32,253 bases of DNA, from NCBI GenBank assembly GCA_016787085.1, contig JAEUVJ010000049.1:1-32253 (forward strand). Direction: 5' to 3'. Of this stretch, positions 15,830 to 24,773 are shown piece after piece. Positions within the stretch are counted from its first letter, which is position 1. Every line of letters begins with the position of its first letter. A program made the position numbers and the translations under genes. This stretch comes from Chitinophagaceae bacterium. Its GTDB lineage: Bacteria > Bacteroidota > Bacteroidia > Chitinophagales > Chitinophagaceae. The notes under the pieces are model-generated. The model worked only from the letters and a program-made list of their open reading frames with translations, did not search any database and was not told where the DNA came from.

Positions 15830-18469
15830 TTATTGTCCCATATTCATACCTTCTGTGGCTCCGCCATCTCCCTGGTTCTTCATGTTCTTACGTTTGAAAA
15901 GGTTGGCATCAAACTTACCAAAGCGCCAGTTAAAGTTGATACGCAATACCTGCGGGTCACGGCGGCGGAATACATCCTGGTAAAAGAAAGAGGATTCGGA
16001 ATGAATATCCTGCCTTCTTGTTCTGAAGATATCGTTCATATTCACAGATACTGAAGCTGTCCTGTTCTTTAAAAACTCATATCGTACAGCTATATCTACG
16101 CCATAATTAGGCCTGATATATCCCTGTGAAGCACTTTGTGCCCCGCCAAACATCATACCACCGCCACCAAATCCGCCACGGCCACCGCCGCCGCTTCCTC
16201 CCGGTGGTAAAATAGTTTTTGACTGGTATTCTCCAGAAAACTGGATAGTGACATTTTTGGGAAGTTTGAAAGAGTTGTTCAGCTTTACAAAAAAGCTGGT
16301 CAATCTTTCCTGGTCGGGTTCTCCGGGTATGCTGATCTTAACATCCGAAGTATAGAGATTGAAATTGGGCGTTATTTCCCACCACTTATACAGATTGGTA
16401 CGTGCAGTCAGTTCCAGACCGGTGACATAACTTGAATTAGCATTGATAAAAGTAGTTAATACTATGTCTTCCCCGCCGGCGCCGGTCTCGCTTACCTGGT
16501 AGCGGGTAATGAGGTTATCTGTGTGCTTATAATAGATAGATGCCAGGAAGTTGCCTCTGTTCTTAAAGGTCTTTTCATAAGACAGCTCGAATGAATTGGT
16601 GAACTCGGGGTTAAGGCCAGGATTACCTTTGCTGGGATTCAGCCTGTCAGATGAATCGGTAAACGGCGTTAACTGCCAGAAGTTGGGACGGTTGATCCGG
16701 CGGCTGTAGTTTAACTGCAGACTTTGTGTTTCTCCTAATTTCTGTGAGAGGAATATACTTGGGAAAAGACTTATCGGGAAATCAATAGTGAAGAGTTCGC
16801 TGCTCTTGAGCAACCTTGCTTCATAGTCTGAGCTTTCAGCCCGCAGACCTAACTGGTAGCCGAATGACTTCAACTGATTCGAATACGTGACGTAGGCTGC
16901 ATATACCTGGTCGTTGCTTTCATAATCTACCTGCGAGGCAGGCTGCAATACCCATTGTCCGTTATTGTCAAAGTAAAAAGCATTTTTGCTGCTGGTTTTT
17001 CTCATCTGAGCCCTGGCACCCATTTCTACTTTCGATTTATCAGTGAGCGGGTTGGTATAATCAGCCTGTATAGTAATATTCTCATTTTGGCCGTTTATCT
17101 GCTGCTGCTGACCGAAACTGCTGATGAGCTGGTTTTGGGGCACCGTATAAAAATCGGTGCGGATAATGCTGTTATTCTCATTCTTACTCTTATTCACGGT
17201 TACATCGGCGGTAAATTCACGTCCGGCTTTCGGGAAATTGTATTTGTAACTGATCATCGTCCCTATATTTTGGAAGTTACCTTTAGTGTTGGTCTGCCGG
17301 TCATTGAAAGAGGAAGCCTTAGGAGAGGATAATGTATCAATCAGGATATCGCTGTTGTTATTGGGCCTGAAACTACCCCGTACAAAATTGCCACTAATGG
17401 AAAGGGTATTCCGGTTATTGATGAAATAATCAAGACCTGCTCTGGCAAATGCAAAACTTCCTTCCTGGATGGATTTGTCGGTCTGGCCAAGGAATGTATT
17501 CGGGCTGTCAAAGAGGTTTAGCCTTTCAGTCGTGCCGTTGCTGATGGATTTACGCTGGTTATACATACCACTGACGAACATGTTCACTTTCTGCTGGCGC
17601 AGGTTGATATCACCTCCCACACCAATACGGGCACGGGAATCAAAATTGGCACGAACGCTTCCGTTATATCCTACTTTCTTTTCTTTCTTGAGTACAATAT
17701 TCAGGATGCCAGCTGTGCCACCGGAGGCATCAAATTTGGCAGAAGGGTTGGTGATCAATTCTACGCTTTGAATGGCGTCAGCAGGTATTTGTTCAAGCGT
17801 AAGATTGGTAGGCCGCCCATCCACAAATAACTGCGGTGTATTATTGCGCAGGGTTACATTACCATCAATGTCCACATTTAATGAAGGAACATTTCGCATG
17901 ACATCAATAGCAGTACCACCTGCCGAAACCAGATTTTTATCAACATTGAATACCTTCCTGTCAATACCCAGCTTCAAGCCGGGTGCGGATGAGGAAACAG
18001 TAACATTTTCCAACTGTTTCGCATCCAGTTCCATTTTTATATTGCCAAGGTCTTTGTCCACCATATTCAGCATGGCAGACATATCACCCGTCGCAGCACC
18101 GCCGCCATTACCTGGCATTTTCAGGTCAAATGCTGCTTTGTGTTCAATGGGCTGAAAACCGATCGCTGTTATTTTCAGTTTATATTGTCCAAATACCGGA
18201 ACATTGTCTAAGCTGAACTCGCCATTAGCCTTTGTAAGCATGCCGGCGATGACCATGTCTTTGCGGGTTTTCGAAGCCGTGTCAAATTTGTTCTGAAGCA
18301 ATTGTACAGAGGCATACTCTACAGGTTTTCCAGATTTGGAGTCCACTAGTTTTCCATAGAAACGCCCATTCATTTGCTGGCCGCCGCCCCGCATTCCGCC
18401 CATACCGGGTTGAGCAATAACAGACTGTGTCAGAACAAGGAGTAAAAAAACAGCGATAAGATTTCTCAT
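15830..18469 (-). CDS. TonB-dependent receptor-like outer-membrane beta-barrel protein (OMP_b-brl_3 type)
   Basis: An 879-residue outer-membrane protein. A signal peptide (MRNLIAVFLLLVLTQSVIAQ) is followed by a Gly/Met-rich mature N-terminus (PGMGGMRGGGQQMNG). A carboxypeptidase-regulatory-like domain starts at about 36 (GKLVDSKSGKPVEYASVQLL). The plug-like region includes AIDVMRNVPSLNVDIDGNVT, LFVDGRPTNLTLEQIPADAI and ELITNPSAKFDASGGTAGI. The large barrel has LNYSRRINRPNFWQLTPF and NPGLNPEFTNSFELSYEKTF, hallmarks of the OMP_b-brl_3 family. A loop at about 755-777 is almost all Gly (GGGGRGGFGGGGMMFGG), and the C-terminus ends GGATEGMNMGQ after FKRKNMKNQGDG. The ligand is unknown, and many members of this subfamily are regulated by stress or phosphate. 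A terminator follows. Confidence 0.92.
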   Translation of the reverse strand: MRNLIAVFLLLVLTQSVIAQPGMGGMRGGGQQMNGRFYGKLVDSKSGKPVEYASVQLLQNKFDTASKTRKDMVIAGMLTKANGEFSLDNVPVFGQYKLKITAIGFQPIEHKAAFDLKMPGNGGGAATGDMSAMLNMVDKDLGNIKMELDAKQLENVTVSSSAPGLKLGIDRKVFNVDKNLVSAGGTAIDVMRNVPSLNVDIDGNVTLRNNTPQLFVDGRPTNLTLEQIPADAIQSVELITNPSAKFDASGGTAGILNIVLKKEKKVGYNGSVRANFDSRARIGVGGDINLRQQKVNMFVSGMYNQRKSISNGTTERLNLFDSPNTFLGQTDKSIQEGSFAFARAGLDYFINNRNTLSISGNFVRGSFRPNNNSDILIDTLSSPKASSFNDRQTNTKGNFQNIGTMISYKYNFPKAGREFTADVTVNKSKNENNSIIRTDFYTVPQNQLISSFGQQQQINGQNENITIQADYTNPLTDKSKVEMGARAQMRKTSSKNAFYFDNNGQWVLQPASQVDYESNDQVYAAYVTYSNQLKSFGYQLGLRAESSDYEARLLKSSELFTIDFPISLFPSIFLSQKLGETQSLQLNYSRRINRPNFWQLTPFTDSSDRLNPSKGNPGLNPEFTNSFELSYEKTFKNRGNFLASIYYKHTDNLITRYQVSETGAGGEDIVLTTFINANSSYVTGLELTARTNLYKWWEITPNFNLYTSDVKISIPGEPDQERLTSFFVKLNNSFKLPKNVTIQFSGEYQSKTILPPGGSGGGGRGGFGGGGMMFGGAQSASQGYIRPNYGVDIAVRYEFLKNRTASVSVNMNDIFRTRRQDIHSESSFFYQDVFRRRDPQVLRINFNWRFGKFDANLFKRKNMKNQGDGGATEGMNMGQ

Positions 18470-18500
18470 GCTAATTATTTGTGGTTCATTAGACGTTTAA

Positions 18501-18514
18501 AGGTTATTTAACCT
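18501..18514. promoter_or_regulatory. Short dyad upstream of the second receptor gene
   Basis: AGGTTA-TT-TAACCT is a perfect dyad 32 bases before the ATG at 18469. It sits in the likely promoter region of the receptor gene and could be an operator. Its small size makes chance occurrence possible. Confidence 0.25.
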
Positions 18515-18586
18515 GCTGACAGGCCCGTGACAATTTGATGAAAGGTAAAAACAGCCAGCCGGGTGAATTGTTGCCGGGATCGCAGC

Positions 18587-19135
18587 CTACAACAAAAGAA
18601 ATAACCCTGTATTGACCAGGCCTGCTACAAAGCCGATGATGGCCCCTGCGAGACAGAAGTACCGGATCACAGGGGACAGGGAATCTTTAATAGTTGCCGG
18701 ACTGACCGATCTTATTTTAGCGGCAACAAGCTCTTCTATATTGATCTCATTTTTCAGGTTGCCGGCAAATTGCCCCATCACCTGCGGAAACATTTCTTCG
18801 ATTTCCTTTAGAAAAACTTCTTTTAACGAGTTGATCGTTTTGTCACCGATCAGCATCCCGATCATGGGCATTTTTGCTTTTAATTTATGGCGGAGAAAAT
18901 CATCAACATGCGCTTCTACCACCGGCATGACTTTTTTTATATTCTCCGGACCGGAGATCTTCTTTTCAATTCCGGCTAATGAAAAATTTTCGGCCACTTT
19001 ACTGCCAATCATACCGGCCAACTCTTCGCGGCGGCCGGGTATTATCTTTTGAACAAGAATGATCCCGGCAGCCCGGCTTCCTGCGAAACCGATAAGAGCA
19101 GACAGAACGGGGATAAGCAATAACCAGTAGTTCAT
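18587..19135 (-). CDS. DUF445-family membrane protein (short form)
   Basis: A 182-residue protein with a membrane helix at each end (about 1-25 and 157-180) and a helical middle. The segment IIPGRREELAGMIGSKVAENF and the later GMLIGDKTINSLKEVFLKEIEEMFP are typical of DUF445, a family of unknown function found in bacterial envelopes. Family members often carry a GWFTNWLA-like motif in the first helix; here it reads IGFAGSRAAGI, so that conserved patch is lost. The gene lies downstream of tRNA-His on the same strand, separated by a hairpin terminator. Confidence 0.8.
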   Translation of the reverse strand: MNYWLLLIPVLSALIGFAGSRAAGIILVQKIIPGRREELAGMIGSKVAENFSLAGIEKKISGPENIKKVMPVVEAHVDDFLRHKLKAKMPMIGMLIGDKTINSLKEVFLKEIEEMFPQVMGQFAGNLKNEINIEELVAAKIRSVSPATIKDSLSPVIRYFCLAGAIIGFVAGLVNTGLFLLL

Positions 19136-19153
19136 TATGAATGCGAAATTGGT

Positions 19154-19202
19154 AAAAATTAACCCCGGCCTGTTTCGCCTGAAACGAAAACCTGCCGGGG
19201 TT
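19154..19202 (-). terminator. Terminator after tRNA-His
   Basis: AACCCCGGC (19161-19169) and GCCGGGGTT (19194-19202) form a perfect 9-bp GC-rich stem. An inner stem GTTTC/GAAAC (19172-19176 and 19181-19185) lies in the loop. On the minus strand T-rich sequence (TTAATTTTTACC) follows, just after the tRNA. A TTTT on the plus side also makes it potentially bidirectional. Confidence 0.7.
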
Positions 19203-19205
19203 TTG

Positions 19206-19279
19206 GGTGGCTAACCGGGTTCGAACCGGCGACCCTCAGAACCACAATCTGATGCTCTAACCAACTGAGCTATAGCCAC
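19206..19279 (-). tRNA. tRNA-His (anticodon GTG)
   Basis: Read on the minus strand, the acceptor GTGGCTA pairs with TAGCCAC. The D arm is AGCTCAGTTGGTTAGAGC. The anticodon arm CAGATTGTGGTTCTG holds anticodon GTG, so it decodes His codons. The T arm is GCCGGTTCGAACCCGGT. G at 19280 provides the G-1 that marks tRNA-His and pairs with discriminator C73 (19206). The 3' CCA is not encoded, as the next bases are CAA. Confidence 0.96.
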
Positions 19280-19301
19280 CATGTGGTTATCAAAGCGGCA
19301 G

Positions 19302-19309
19302 CAAAAATA
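19302..19309 (-). promoter_or_regulatory. -7 promoter box of tRNA-His
   Basis: TATTTTTG on the minus strand is an exact TAnnTTTG match, 22 bases before the tRNA 5' end. That gives a precursor with a leader of about 17 bases. A clear -33 TTTG is not seen. Confidence 0.55.
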
Positions 19310-19475
19310 AAGAAATTGACTCTTGCGAAAAAATAAACATTGTACAACGTAGGTTTAGGAGTGAAGCAGGAGCGGGTAAATTGTAAGGTGGCCAGCCAGT
19401 TGAGCCGCTTATCAAAAACAGACGAAAAACAGTTGTTAAAAGCCTGAAAATGTAAGAAATCCTTCGTTTTTGCGT

Positions 19476-19483
19476 TATTTTTG
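19476..19483 (+). promoter_or_regulatory. -7 promoter box of the S41 protease gene
   Basis: TATTTTTG is an exact TAnnTTTG match. Transcription would begin near 19488, where the first in-frame ATG lies. This leaves either a leaderless start at 19488 or a start at the ATG at 19518 with a 30-base leader. No well-spaced -33 element is obvious. Confidence 0.5.
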
Positions 19484-19517
19484 GATTATGCTCAATTTAC
19501 TAAAATACCTATTGAAT

Positions 19518-21662
19518 ATGAAGAGACTTCCGATAGTGATCCTGACCATTGTAGCCGGAACATTTCTCGCCTTCCAGACCATGGGGACCGGCACCAAGAC
19601 CCCCCCGGGCAAGTACGAAGAGATATTGAAATTAGTGGGAGAGATGCTCAGCCAGGGCCATTTCAGCCCGCAGGATATCAATGATGCTTTTTCCAAAAGG
19701 GTGTTTAAAAAGTATACAAGCGAACTGGACCCTGAAAAGAACATTTTTCTTCATAGCGATATAGACATTCTTCAGAAGAAGTATGAGACAAGGATTGATG
19801 ATGAAATCAAGGGATCGCCTGCAGAATCTTTCCTGGCCGCCGGTAAAATCTTCAATACAAGAATGGAGGAAGCTGCACAGGTGTGTAGTGAGTTGCTGAC
19901 AAAACCTTTTGATTTTACGATTGATGAAGAGGTGCTGCTGGATGGCGATAAACTGAACTATTCGCCTAATGCAGCCGAGATAAAAGAGAGATGGAGAAAG
20001 AAGCTGAAATATCTTACCCTTGAGCGTTATTCAGACCTGCTGGATGTACGTGAAAAGAATAAAGGCAAGGAAGGTTTTGTGGTAAAGTCAGATGAAGAAC
20101 TCGAAAAAGAAGCAAGAGAGAAAACCAAAAAAGTAGTTGACCGTTTGTTTGAGCGGTTCAGGTTTAAGTTCAATGATGACGACAAGTTCAATGTGTTTGT
20201 CAATGCGATCACTACAACGATGGACCCGCATTCGGAATTTTTCCCACCGGTTGACAAAAGATATTTTGATGAAGAAATGAGCGGCCGGTTCTTTGGTATA
20301 GGAGCCTCGTTGCAATATGATGAAGGCAATATCAAAGTAAGCAGTATTCTTACCGGCAGCCCGGCTTTCAAGTCAGGTGAACTGCAGACGGGTGATGTAA
20401 TACAGAAAGTAGCACAGGGAAAAGAAGAGCCCGTTGACCTGACAGGCTTCGTGGTGACAGATGCAGTAAAACTGATCCGTGGCAAGAAAGGGACAGAGGT
20501 AAAGCTGACTGTCCGTAAACTGGACGGAACCCTTAAAGTGATTTCCCTGATACGGGACCAGATCGTGCAGGATGAGACTTTTGCCCGCAGTGCCATTGTA
20601 AAAAATACCAATTCTAAGATCGGGTATATCTATTTGCCTGAATTCTATGCTGACTTTGAAAACCCCAACGGCAATCGCAGCTATATTGATGTAGCTAAGG
20701 AAGTGTCCAAGCTGAAAGAAGAAAAAGTAGATGGTATCGTCATTGATCTTCGTAATAACGGCGGCGGCTCTTTGTATGATGTGGTGCAGATGGCCGGTTT
20801 ATTCATAGAAGATGGCCCGATCGTACAGGTAAAGAACAGGGAAGACAGGCCCAGCGTTTTGAAAGACAAAGACAAATCAGTTCTTTATTCGGGCCCGCTG
20901 GCCGTAATGGTCAATGAATTCAGCGCTTCTGCATCAGAAATATTTGCGGCGGCGATACAAGATTATGGAAGGGGAGTAGTGATCGGCAGTACCTCCACTT
21001 ATGGTAAAGGAACAGTACAACGCAACATAGGGCTCGATCAGAACTTTACTGGTTCTAATTCTGATCTTGGTACAGTGAAACTGACCCTCCAGAAATTTTA
21101 CAGGATCAACGGCGGATCTACACAGTTAAGAGGGGTTTCCTCGGATATTGTATTACCTGATCAGCTCGAATACCTGAAAGTAAGAGAAAAGGATGATGAA
21201 GATGCCCTGCCATGGGATGAGATCAATAAATCACCTTATTCCAACTGGAACCCCGGGTATGACCTGAAAGTGATCCAGCAATTGGCTAACCAAAGGGTGG
21301 AAAATGACCCTGCCTTCAAACTGATCAAAGAAAATACTGACTGGCTGGCGAAGCAGAATGACAGGCGCTACTCCCTCCAGTTAGACAAATACAGAAAAGA
21401 GCAGAAGGCTATCCGCACTACTTTTGTGCAGAACGAGTCGCTGATCAAACTGAAAGAAGAAATAAATGTGGCAGCCCTTTCCAACGAAGAAAACAAATAT
21501 GCGGCTGACCAGAATAAACAGGAACGATTCAATAATTGGCTGAAAAATCTTAGAAAAGATATTTATCTGGACCAGGCTGTGAAAGTGGTTGACGACATCA
21601 TCGGTCAGCAAAACCTGGTAAAAGGAAAAGCAGGTGAAGAACCGGCCAAGAAAGCATTCTGA
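19518..21662 (+). CDS. Prc-type tail-specific protease (peptidase S41)
   Basis: Periplasmic carboxy-terminal processing protease of about 714 residues. The N-terminal hydrophobic segment (MKRLPIVILTIVAGTFLAFQ) is a signal peptide or anchor. A Prc-like N-terminal domain follows (SQGHFSPQDINDAFSKRVF, LDPEKNIFLHSDI). The PDZ domain covers about 255-335 (FFGIGASLQYDEGN, GSPAFKSGELQTGDVIQKV). The S41 core has DLRNNGGGSLYDVV, NEFSASASEIFAAAIQDYG with catalytic Ser471, and STYGKGTVQ with Lys497. The C-terminus matches the tail domain of long Prc proteins. The ATG at 19518 gives the most typical signal peptide. The ATG at 19488 adds ten residues and is possible; a TTG at 19470 lies before the -7 box and is unlikely. 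Substrates are unknown; in other bacteria Prc acts on envelope proteins and cell-wall hydrolases. Confidence 0.93.
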   Translation: MKRLPIVILTIVAGTFLAFQTMGTGTKTPPGKYEEILKLVGEMLSQGHFSPQDINDAFSKRVFKKYTSELDPEKNIFLHSDIDILQKKYETRIDDEIKGSPAESFLAAGKIFNTRMEEAAQVCSELLTKPFDFTIDEEVLLDGDKLNYSPNAAEIKERWRKKLKYLTLERYSDLLDVREKNKGKEGFVVKSDEELEKEAREKTKKVVDRLFERFRFKFNDDDKFNVFVNAITTTMDPHSEFFPPVDKRYFDEEMSGRFFGIGASLQYDEGNIKVSSILTGSPAFKSGELQTGDVIQKVAQGKEEPVDLTGFVVTDAVKLIRGKKGTEVKLTVRKLDGTLKVISLIRDQIVQDETFARSAIVKNTNSKIGYIYLPEFYADFENPNGNRSYIDVAKEVSKLKEEKVDGIVIDLRNNGGGSLYDVVQMAGLFIEDGPIVQVKNREDRPSVLKDKDKSVLYSGPLAVMVNEFSASASEIFAAAIQDYGRGVVIGSTSTYGKGTVQRNIGLDQNFTGSNSDLGTVKLTLQKFYRINGGSTQLRGVSSDIVLPDQLEYLKVREKDDEDALPWDEINKSPYSNWNPGYDLKVIQQLANQRVENDPAFKLIKENTDWLAKQNDRRYSLQLDKYRKEQKAIRTTFVQNESLIKLKEEINVAALSNEENKYAADQNKQERFNNWLKNLRKDIYLDQAVKVVDDIIGQQNLVKGKAGEEPAKKAF

Positions 21663-21690
21663 TAATTGAATGAATGGACAATATTATGCA

Positions 21691-21723
21691 GGTTAACCGG
21701 CAAAGCGGGTTAACCTTTTTTTA
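21691..21723 (+). terminator. Terminator after the S41 protease gene
   Basis: AGGTTAACC (21691-21699) and GGTTAACCT (21709-21717) form a 9-bp stem with a 9-base loop, followed by a T run to 21723 on the plus strand. The converging DinB gene ends inside the T tract at 21721. Confidence 0.85.
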
Positions 21724-22227
21724 TAAATATCTTTCTTTGATCACTTTTATGTGATGCATAGCGTGACCAATAACAATATACCCGACACCCAGAACATAAA
21801 TGGAGTTGTTATTGGAAGTGCCGGTTTCATCTAATTGTTCAGCATCAAATGAACCAAATAAGTATTCAGTAGCTGTTCTTAAAGACCGGAATTCTTCCAG
21901 CATATTCGTCCAGTTCCTTTGATGGCCCTTTGAATGGTCAGCATAACTGTTCTCATCAAATGCAGGCAGAAACGTTTTATCCTTCCTCGCAAAACAAAGG
22001 GCCCGGTAGGTGAATACCCTTTCGGCATCTATAATATGCTGTATTACCTCTTTGATGGTCCATTTGCCTGCTGCATAGCGGTAATCATGTTTTTGACTGG
22101 GTAAAGCTTCAAAGAAATTCATAGTGATGGGTGTCTGAACCCGGAAAGCTTCCATCAGGTCATCCTGCGGAACATGGTTGATATAATTGTGATAGAACTG
22201 AGGCACTCTTGAAAGGTCTGGTTGCAT
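21721..22227 (-). CDS. DinB-superfamily protein (predicted metal-binding four-helix bundle)
   Basis: A 168-residue cytoplasmic protein with the DinB/YfiT layout. KWTIKEVIQHIIDAERVFTYR supplies the first metal-ligand His (about residue 64), and the C-terminal GHAMHHIKVIKERYL supplies the other two (about 155 and 159). Family members act as thiol-dependent transferases or have no known reaction, so the substrate here is open. The three His are intact, so metal binding is expected. It stands alone, convergent with the S41 protease gene. Confidence 0.9.
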   Translation of the reverse strand: MQPDLSRVPQFYHNYINHVPQDDLMEAFRVQTPITMNFFEALPSQKHDYRYAAGKWTIKEVIQHIIDAERVFTYRALCFARKDKTFLPAFDENSYADHSKGHQRNWTNMLEEFRSLRTATEYLFGSFDAEQLDETGTSNNNSIYVLGVGYIVIGHAMHHIKVIKERYL

Positions 22228-22270
22228 AGTAATGAATGGTTAATAATGAAAGGTGAAGTTCGGGAATTTC

Positions 22271-22319
22271 AAAAAAACAACCGGAAGATAAGAGTTCATG
22301 TATGATCCCGGTTGTTTTT
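22271..22319. repeat. Terminator-like hairpin in a divergent intergenic region
   Basis: AAAAACAACCGG (22273-22284) and CCGGTTGTTTTT (22308-22319) form a perfect 12-bp stem around a 23-base loop, with T runs at the outer end of both strands. It lies in the 241-base gap between the divergent DinB and DUF3575-like genes, where no annotated gene needs it. The rest of the gap holds no gene I can support. The hairpin may end a small unannotated RNA or be left from a lost gene. Confidence 0.55.
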
Positions 22320-22468
22320 CATCCACAAAGGCAGCGCTGTCCGAAGGTGTTTTCCTGACTTTTGTAGAGAAAATGCTGCGTTTCAGAGAAATATTTCGGC
22401 ACATATTAGTAAAAAAAATAGTTTTAGTATAGCCTTCGATCTTTCTCTTAACCTTTAAACTGCTTTGT

Positions 22469-23239
22469 ATGAGACACCTGCTATTCCTGTTATTGTCGGG
22501 CGGCTTGCTGATGCCAGCTATTTCTTCACACGCCCAGGACACTGAAAAAAAGAGTGGAAAAAATATTATCAAAGTCAACCTCGCCGCGGTTGCCTTAAGC
22601 CATTACTCGTTTCAGTATGAACGGGTCACCGGGAAAAAGCAATCATTTGCTTTTGGTTTTGGTTTTTCACCTAATGTTGATTTGCCGTTCAAGAATACAT
22701 TATCCGATAAGTTTGGCGATAATGAAGATGCGGCGAGAGCGATAGAAACGACGAAATTCTCTAAGATTACTATTACTCCTGAATACCGGTTTTATGTTGG
22801 TAAAAAGCAGGCGCCACAGGGATTTTATATTGCCCCGTTTGCCCGGTATATGAATATGAAAATAAGCCAGGACTATACCTTCACGCCCAGCACCGGTAAT
22901 CTTCATACTGCCCATATGGATGGTACGCTGAACGGTTTCGGTGGCGGGGTGCTGATCGGGGCTCAATGGTTATTAGGAAAAAAGCAAAACGTCAGTATAG
23001 ACTGGTGGATAGCCGGCCCTTTCTTTGGTACCATGAAGGGCGATTTTCATGGTACAGATCCGGATATGGATGAACTCAGCCCGGCTGACCGTGCAGACCT
23101 GAAAAGTGATATTGAAGGAGTAGATATCCCGTTGTGGGATGTAGAGGCTACTATTGGCGCATTCACCATTGATGCTAAACTTAAAGGAGCTTTTTACGGG
23201 GCAAGATTATTTGGTATCAGCCTCGGGTTCCGGTTTTAA
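22469..23239 (+). CDS. DUF3575-like outer-membrane beta-barrel protein
   Basis: A 256-residue secreted protein. The signal peptide (MRHLLFLLLSGGLLMPAISSHAQ) is followed by alternating beta-strands such as NIIKVNLAAVALSHYSFQYE, KITITPEYRFYVGKK and GFYIAPFARYMNMK. It ends in an amphipathic strand with terminal Phe (LFGISLGFRF), typical of outer-membrane insertion. The LAAVALSHYSFQYERVTGKK start resembles DUF3575 proteins, which have no assigned function. It is a single-gene unit with a strong terminator 15 bases after the stop. Confidence 0.82.
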   Translation: MRHLLFLLLSGGLLMPAISSHAQDTEKKSGKNIIKVNLAAVALSHYSFQYERVTGKKQSFAFGFGFSPNVDLPFKNTLSDKFGDNEDAARAIETTKFSKITITPEYRFYVGKKQAPQGFYIAPFARYMNMKISQDYTFTPSTGNLHTAHMDGTLNGFGGGVLIGAQWLLGKKQNVSIDWWIAGPFFGTMKGDFHGTDPDMDELSPADRADLKSDIEGVDIPLWDVEATIGAFTIDAKLKGAFYGARLFGISLGFRF

Positions 23240-23253
23240 TAAATTGAAACGGT

Positions 23254-23285
23254 AAAAAAATCCCGCTTCGATGCGGGATTTTTTT
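23254..23285. terminator. Bidirectional terminator between the DUF3575-like gene and the MATE gene
   Basis: A7TCCCGC (23254-23266) and GCGGGAT7 (23273-23285) form a 13-bp perfect stem with loop TTCGAT. T runs on both strands serve the plus-strand gene and the converging MATE gene. Confidence 0.9.
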
Positions 23286-23402
23286 ATGCTTTAAGAAATC
23301 TAAGCAGTCCAGACGGGCAGATATGCGATAGTTTATGGAAATAACTTACGTACTATTTAAAGAATAGCGTTGGCCAGCACTTACAAGTAACAGCCTTTCT
23401 TT

Positions 23403-24761
23403 TTATATTACCTTATTCCTCCATTTTCCGCTTTTCATATAGATCACGGAAAGGCTGAAGATACTGAGCCAGTATAACCATTCGCTCATCCAGCCATACG
23501 TGATGGAAAGAAAGTACTTTTCCAATACCACATATACATAAATGCAATAGAGCACAATGGTGATCATTTCGATCAGCAAAGTGATGCGGCTGTTGCCGGT
23601 ACCAGTGATCGCATTCAGCCAGATAACGGAAAATGACATCATGACCATAGCCGCAGTGACTACCCTTACAACAGGTATCGCCGCTTCGGTAAACGCTTTA
23701 TCCTGGCCGTAAATGGAAAGAAGAACACCGGGAAAGAGGTTGATCAGGATGGCCACTATAATGGAAAGCCCGGTGCTGATCTTTACAATGCGCCAGATGA
23801 GCCCATTCACCAGGTCCTGTTTTCCCTGGCCAATGATATTGCTTACCATCGAAGAGGTGGTAGCCGCCAATGCCCATGTTACGCAGCCGATCAGGCCAAA
23901 TACATTACGCATGACGTTGGATACAGCCAGCGCTGTTTGCCCGTGATGCTCGACCAGGATATAGAAGAACTCCCAGCTGATGATACTGATGGCTAACTGG
24001 AAGATCAGCGGCAGCGAGATGGACATAATGAGTTTCGCATTCTCATTATTCCATTTAAAATGACTGAACAAAGAGAAACGCCTGCTGATGCCTTTGCGGT
24101 GAATAACAACAAAGATCACGAACATACCGGTGAATTCGGCAATGATCGAAGCAATAGCGGCGCCGTTCAATCCCATTTCAGGAAAACCCAGTTTGCCAAA
24201 AATGAACAGCCAGTCAAAAAGAACATTGGCGATCGTTTCAGCCAGGGTACCACTGACAAGGTAACGGCTGTTGTTAGTACCTACCAGTAACGCATTCCGC
24301 ATCTGGTAAACATAGAGAAAGGGTAACCCCCATATCCTGATCCGGAGGAATTCAATTGAGTCTTCGGCTACCTGCCCTGATTGCAGTACCTGCCGTAATA
24401 TCCATGGAGCTACCAGCCATGTCAGCAGGATGCCGGCAACGGCGATAATGAGTGTGATAAAAACTCCCTGTGCAAATAATTTCCCGATTTCCTCCGGCCT
24501 GTTTTCTCCGGCACGGCGTGATATAAGTGTCTGCAGGCCGGTGTTAAACCCAAACCCGATCATGGCGAAGATGAGATAATATACACCCGTAATGCTGGCA
24601 ACGGCCAGTGCATGCTGGCTATAATGGCCTAAAAAAATGTTGTTGGTAATAAAATTCACCTGTGGTACCAATATGGCAAGGCTGATCGGCAAAGCGATCT
24701 TAATGATCTGCCGGTTGGTAGTGCCTACCTGTAAACTGGTATGTACTGCAGCTCCTGCCAT
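23403..24761 (-). CDS. MATE-family multidrug/organic cation efflux transporter
   Basis: Inner-membrane antiporter of 452 residues, with about 12 hydrophobic helices in two homologous halves. MATE-like stretches are IIKIALPISLAILVPQVNFI with FLGHYSQHALAVASI, GFNTGLQTLISRRAGE in the first half, and SLPLIFQLAISIISWEFFYI, HGQTALAVSNVMRNVFGL and TSSMVSNIIGQGK in the second. GLNGAAIASIIAEF is also typical. The drug or metabolite exported cannot be told from sequence. The ATG at 24761 is chosen, as the in-frame TTG at 24776 is part of a perfect -7 box. A terminator lies beyond the stop on the shared side. Confidence 0.93.
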   Translation of the reverse strand: MAGAAVHTSLQVGTTNRQIIKIALPISLAILVPQVNFITNNIFLGHYSQHALAVASITGVYYLIFAMIGFGFNTGLQTLISRRAGENRPEEIGKLFAQGVFITLIIAVAGILLTWLVAPWILRQVLQSGQVAEDSIEFLRIRIWGLPFLYVYQMRNALLVGTNNSRYLVSGTLAETIANVLFDWLFIFGKLGFPEMGLNGAAIASIIAEFTGMFVIFVVIHRKGISRRFSLFSHFKWNNENAKLIMSISLPLIFQLAISIISWEFFYILVEHHGQTALAVSNVMRNVFGLIGCVTWALAATTSSMVSNIIGQGKQDLVNGLIWRIVKISTGLSIIVAILINLFPGVLLSIYGQDKAFTEAAIPVVRVVTAAMVMMSFSVIWLNAITGTGNSRITLLIEMITIVLYCIYVYVVLEKYFLSITYGWMSEWLYWLSIFSLSVIYMKSGKWRNKVI

Positions 24762-24773
24762 AAAAAATGGGAG

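Noticed and set aside
22240..22578. 112-codon minus-strand frame between the divergent genes
   Set aside because: It runs through the signal peptide region of the DUF3575-like gene and across the hairpin; no recognisable domain.
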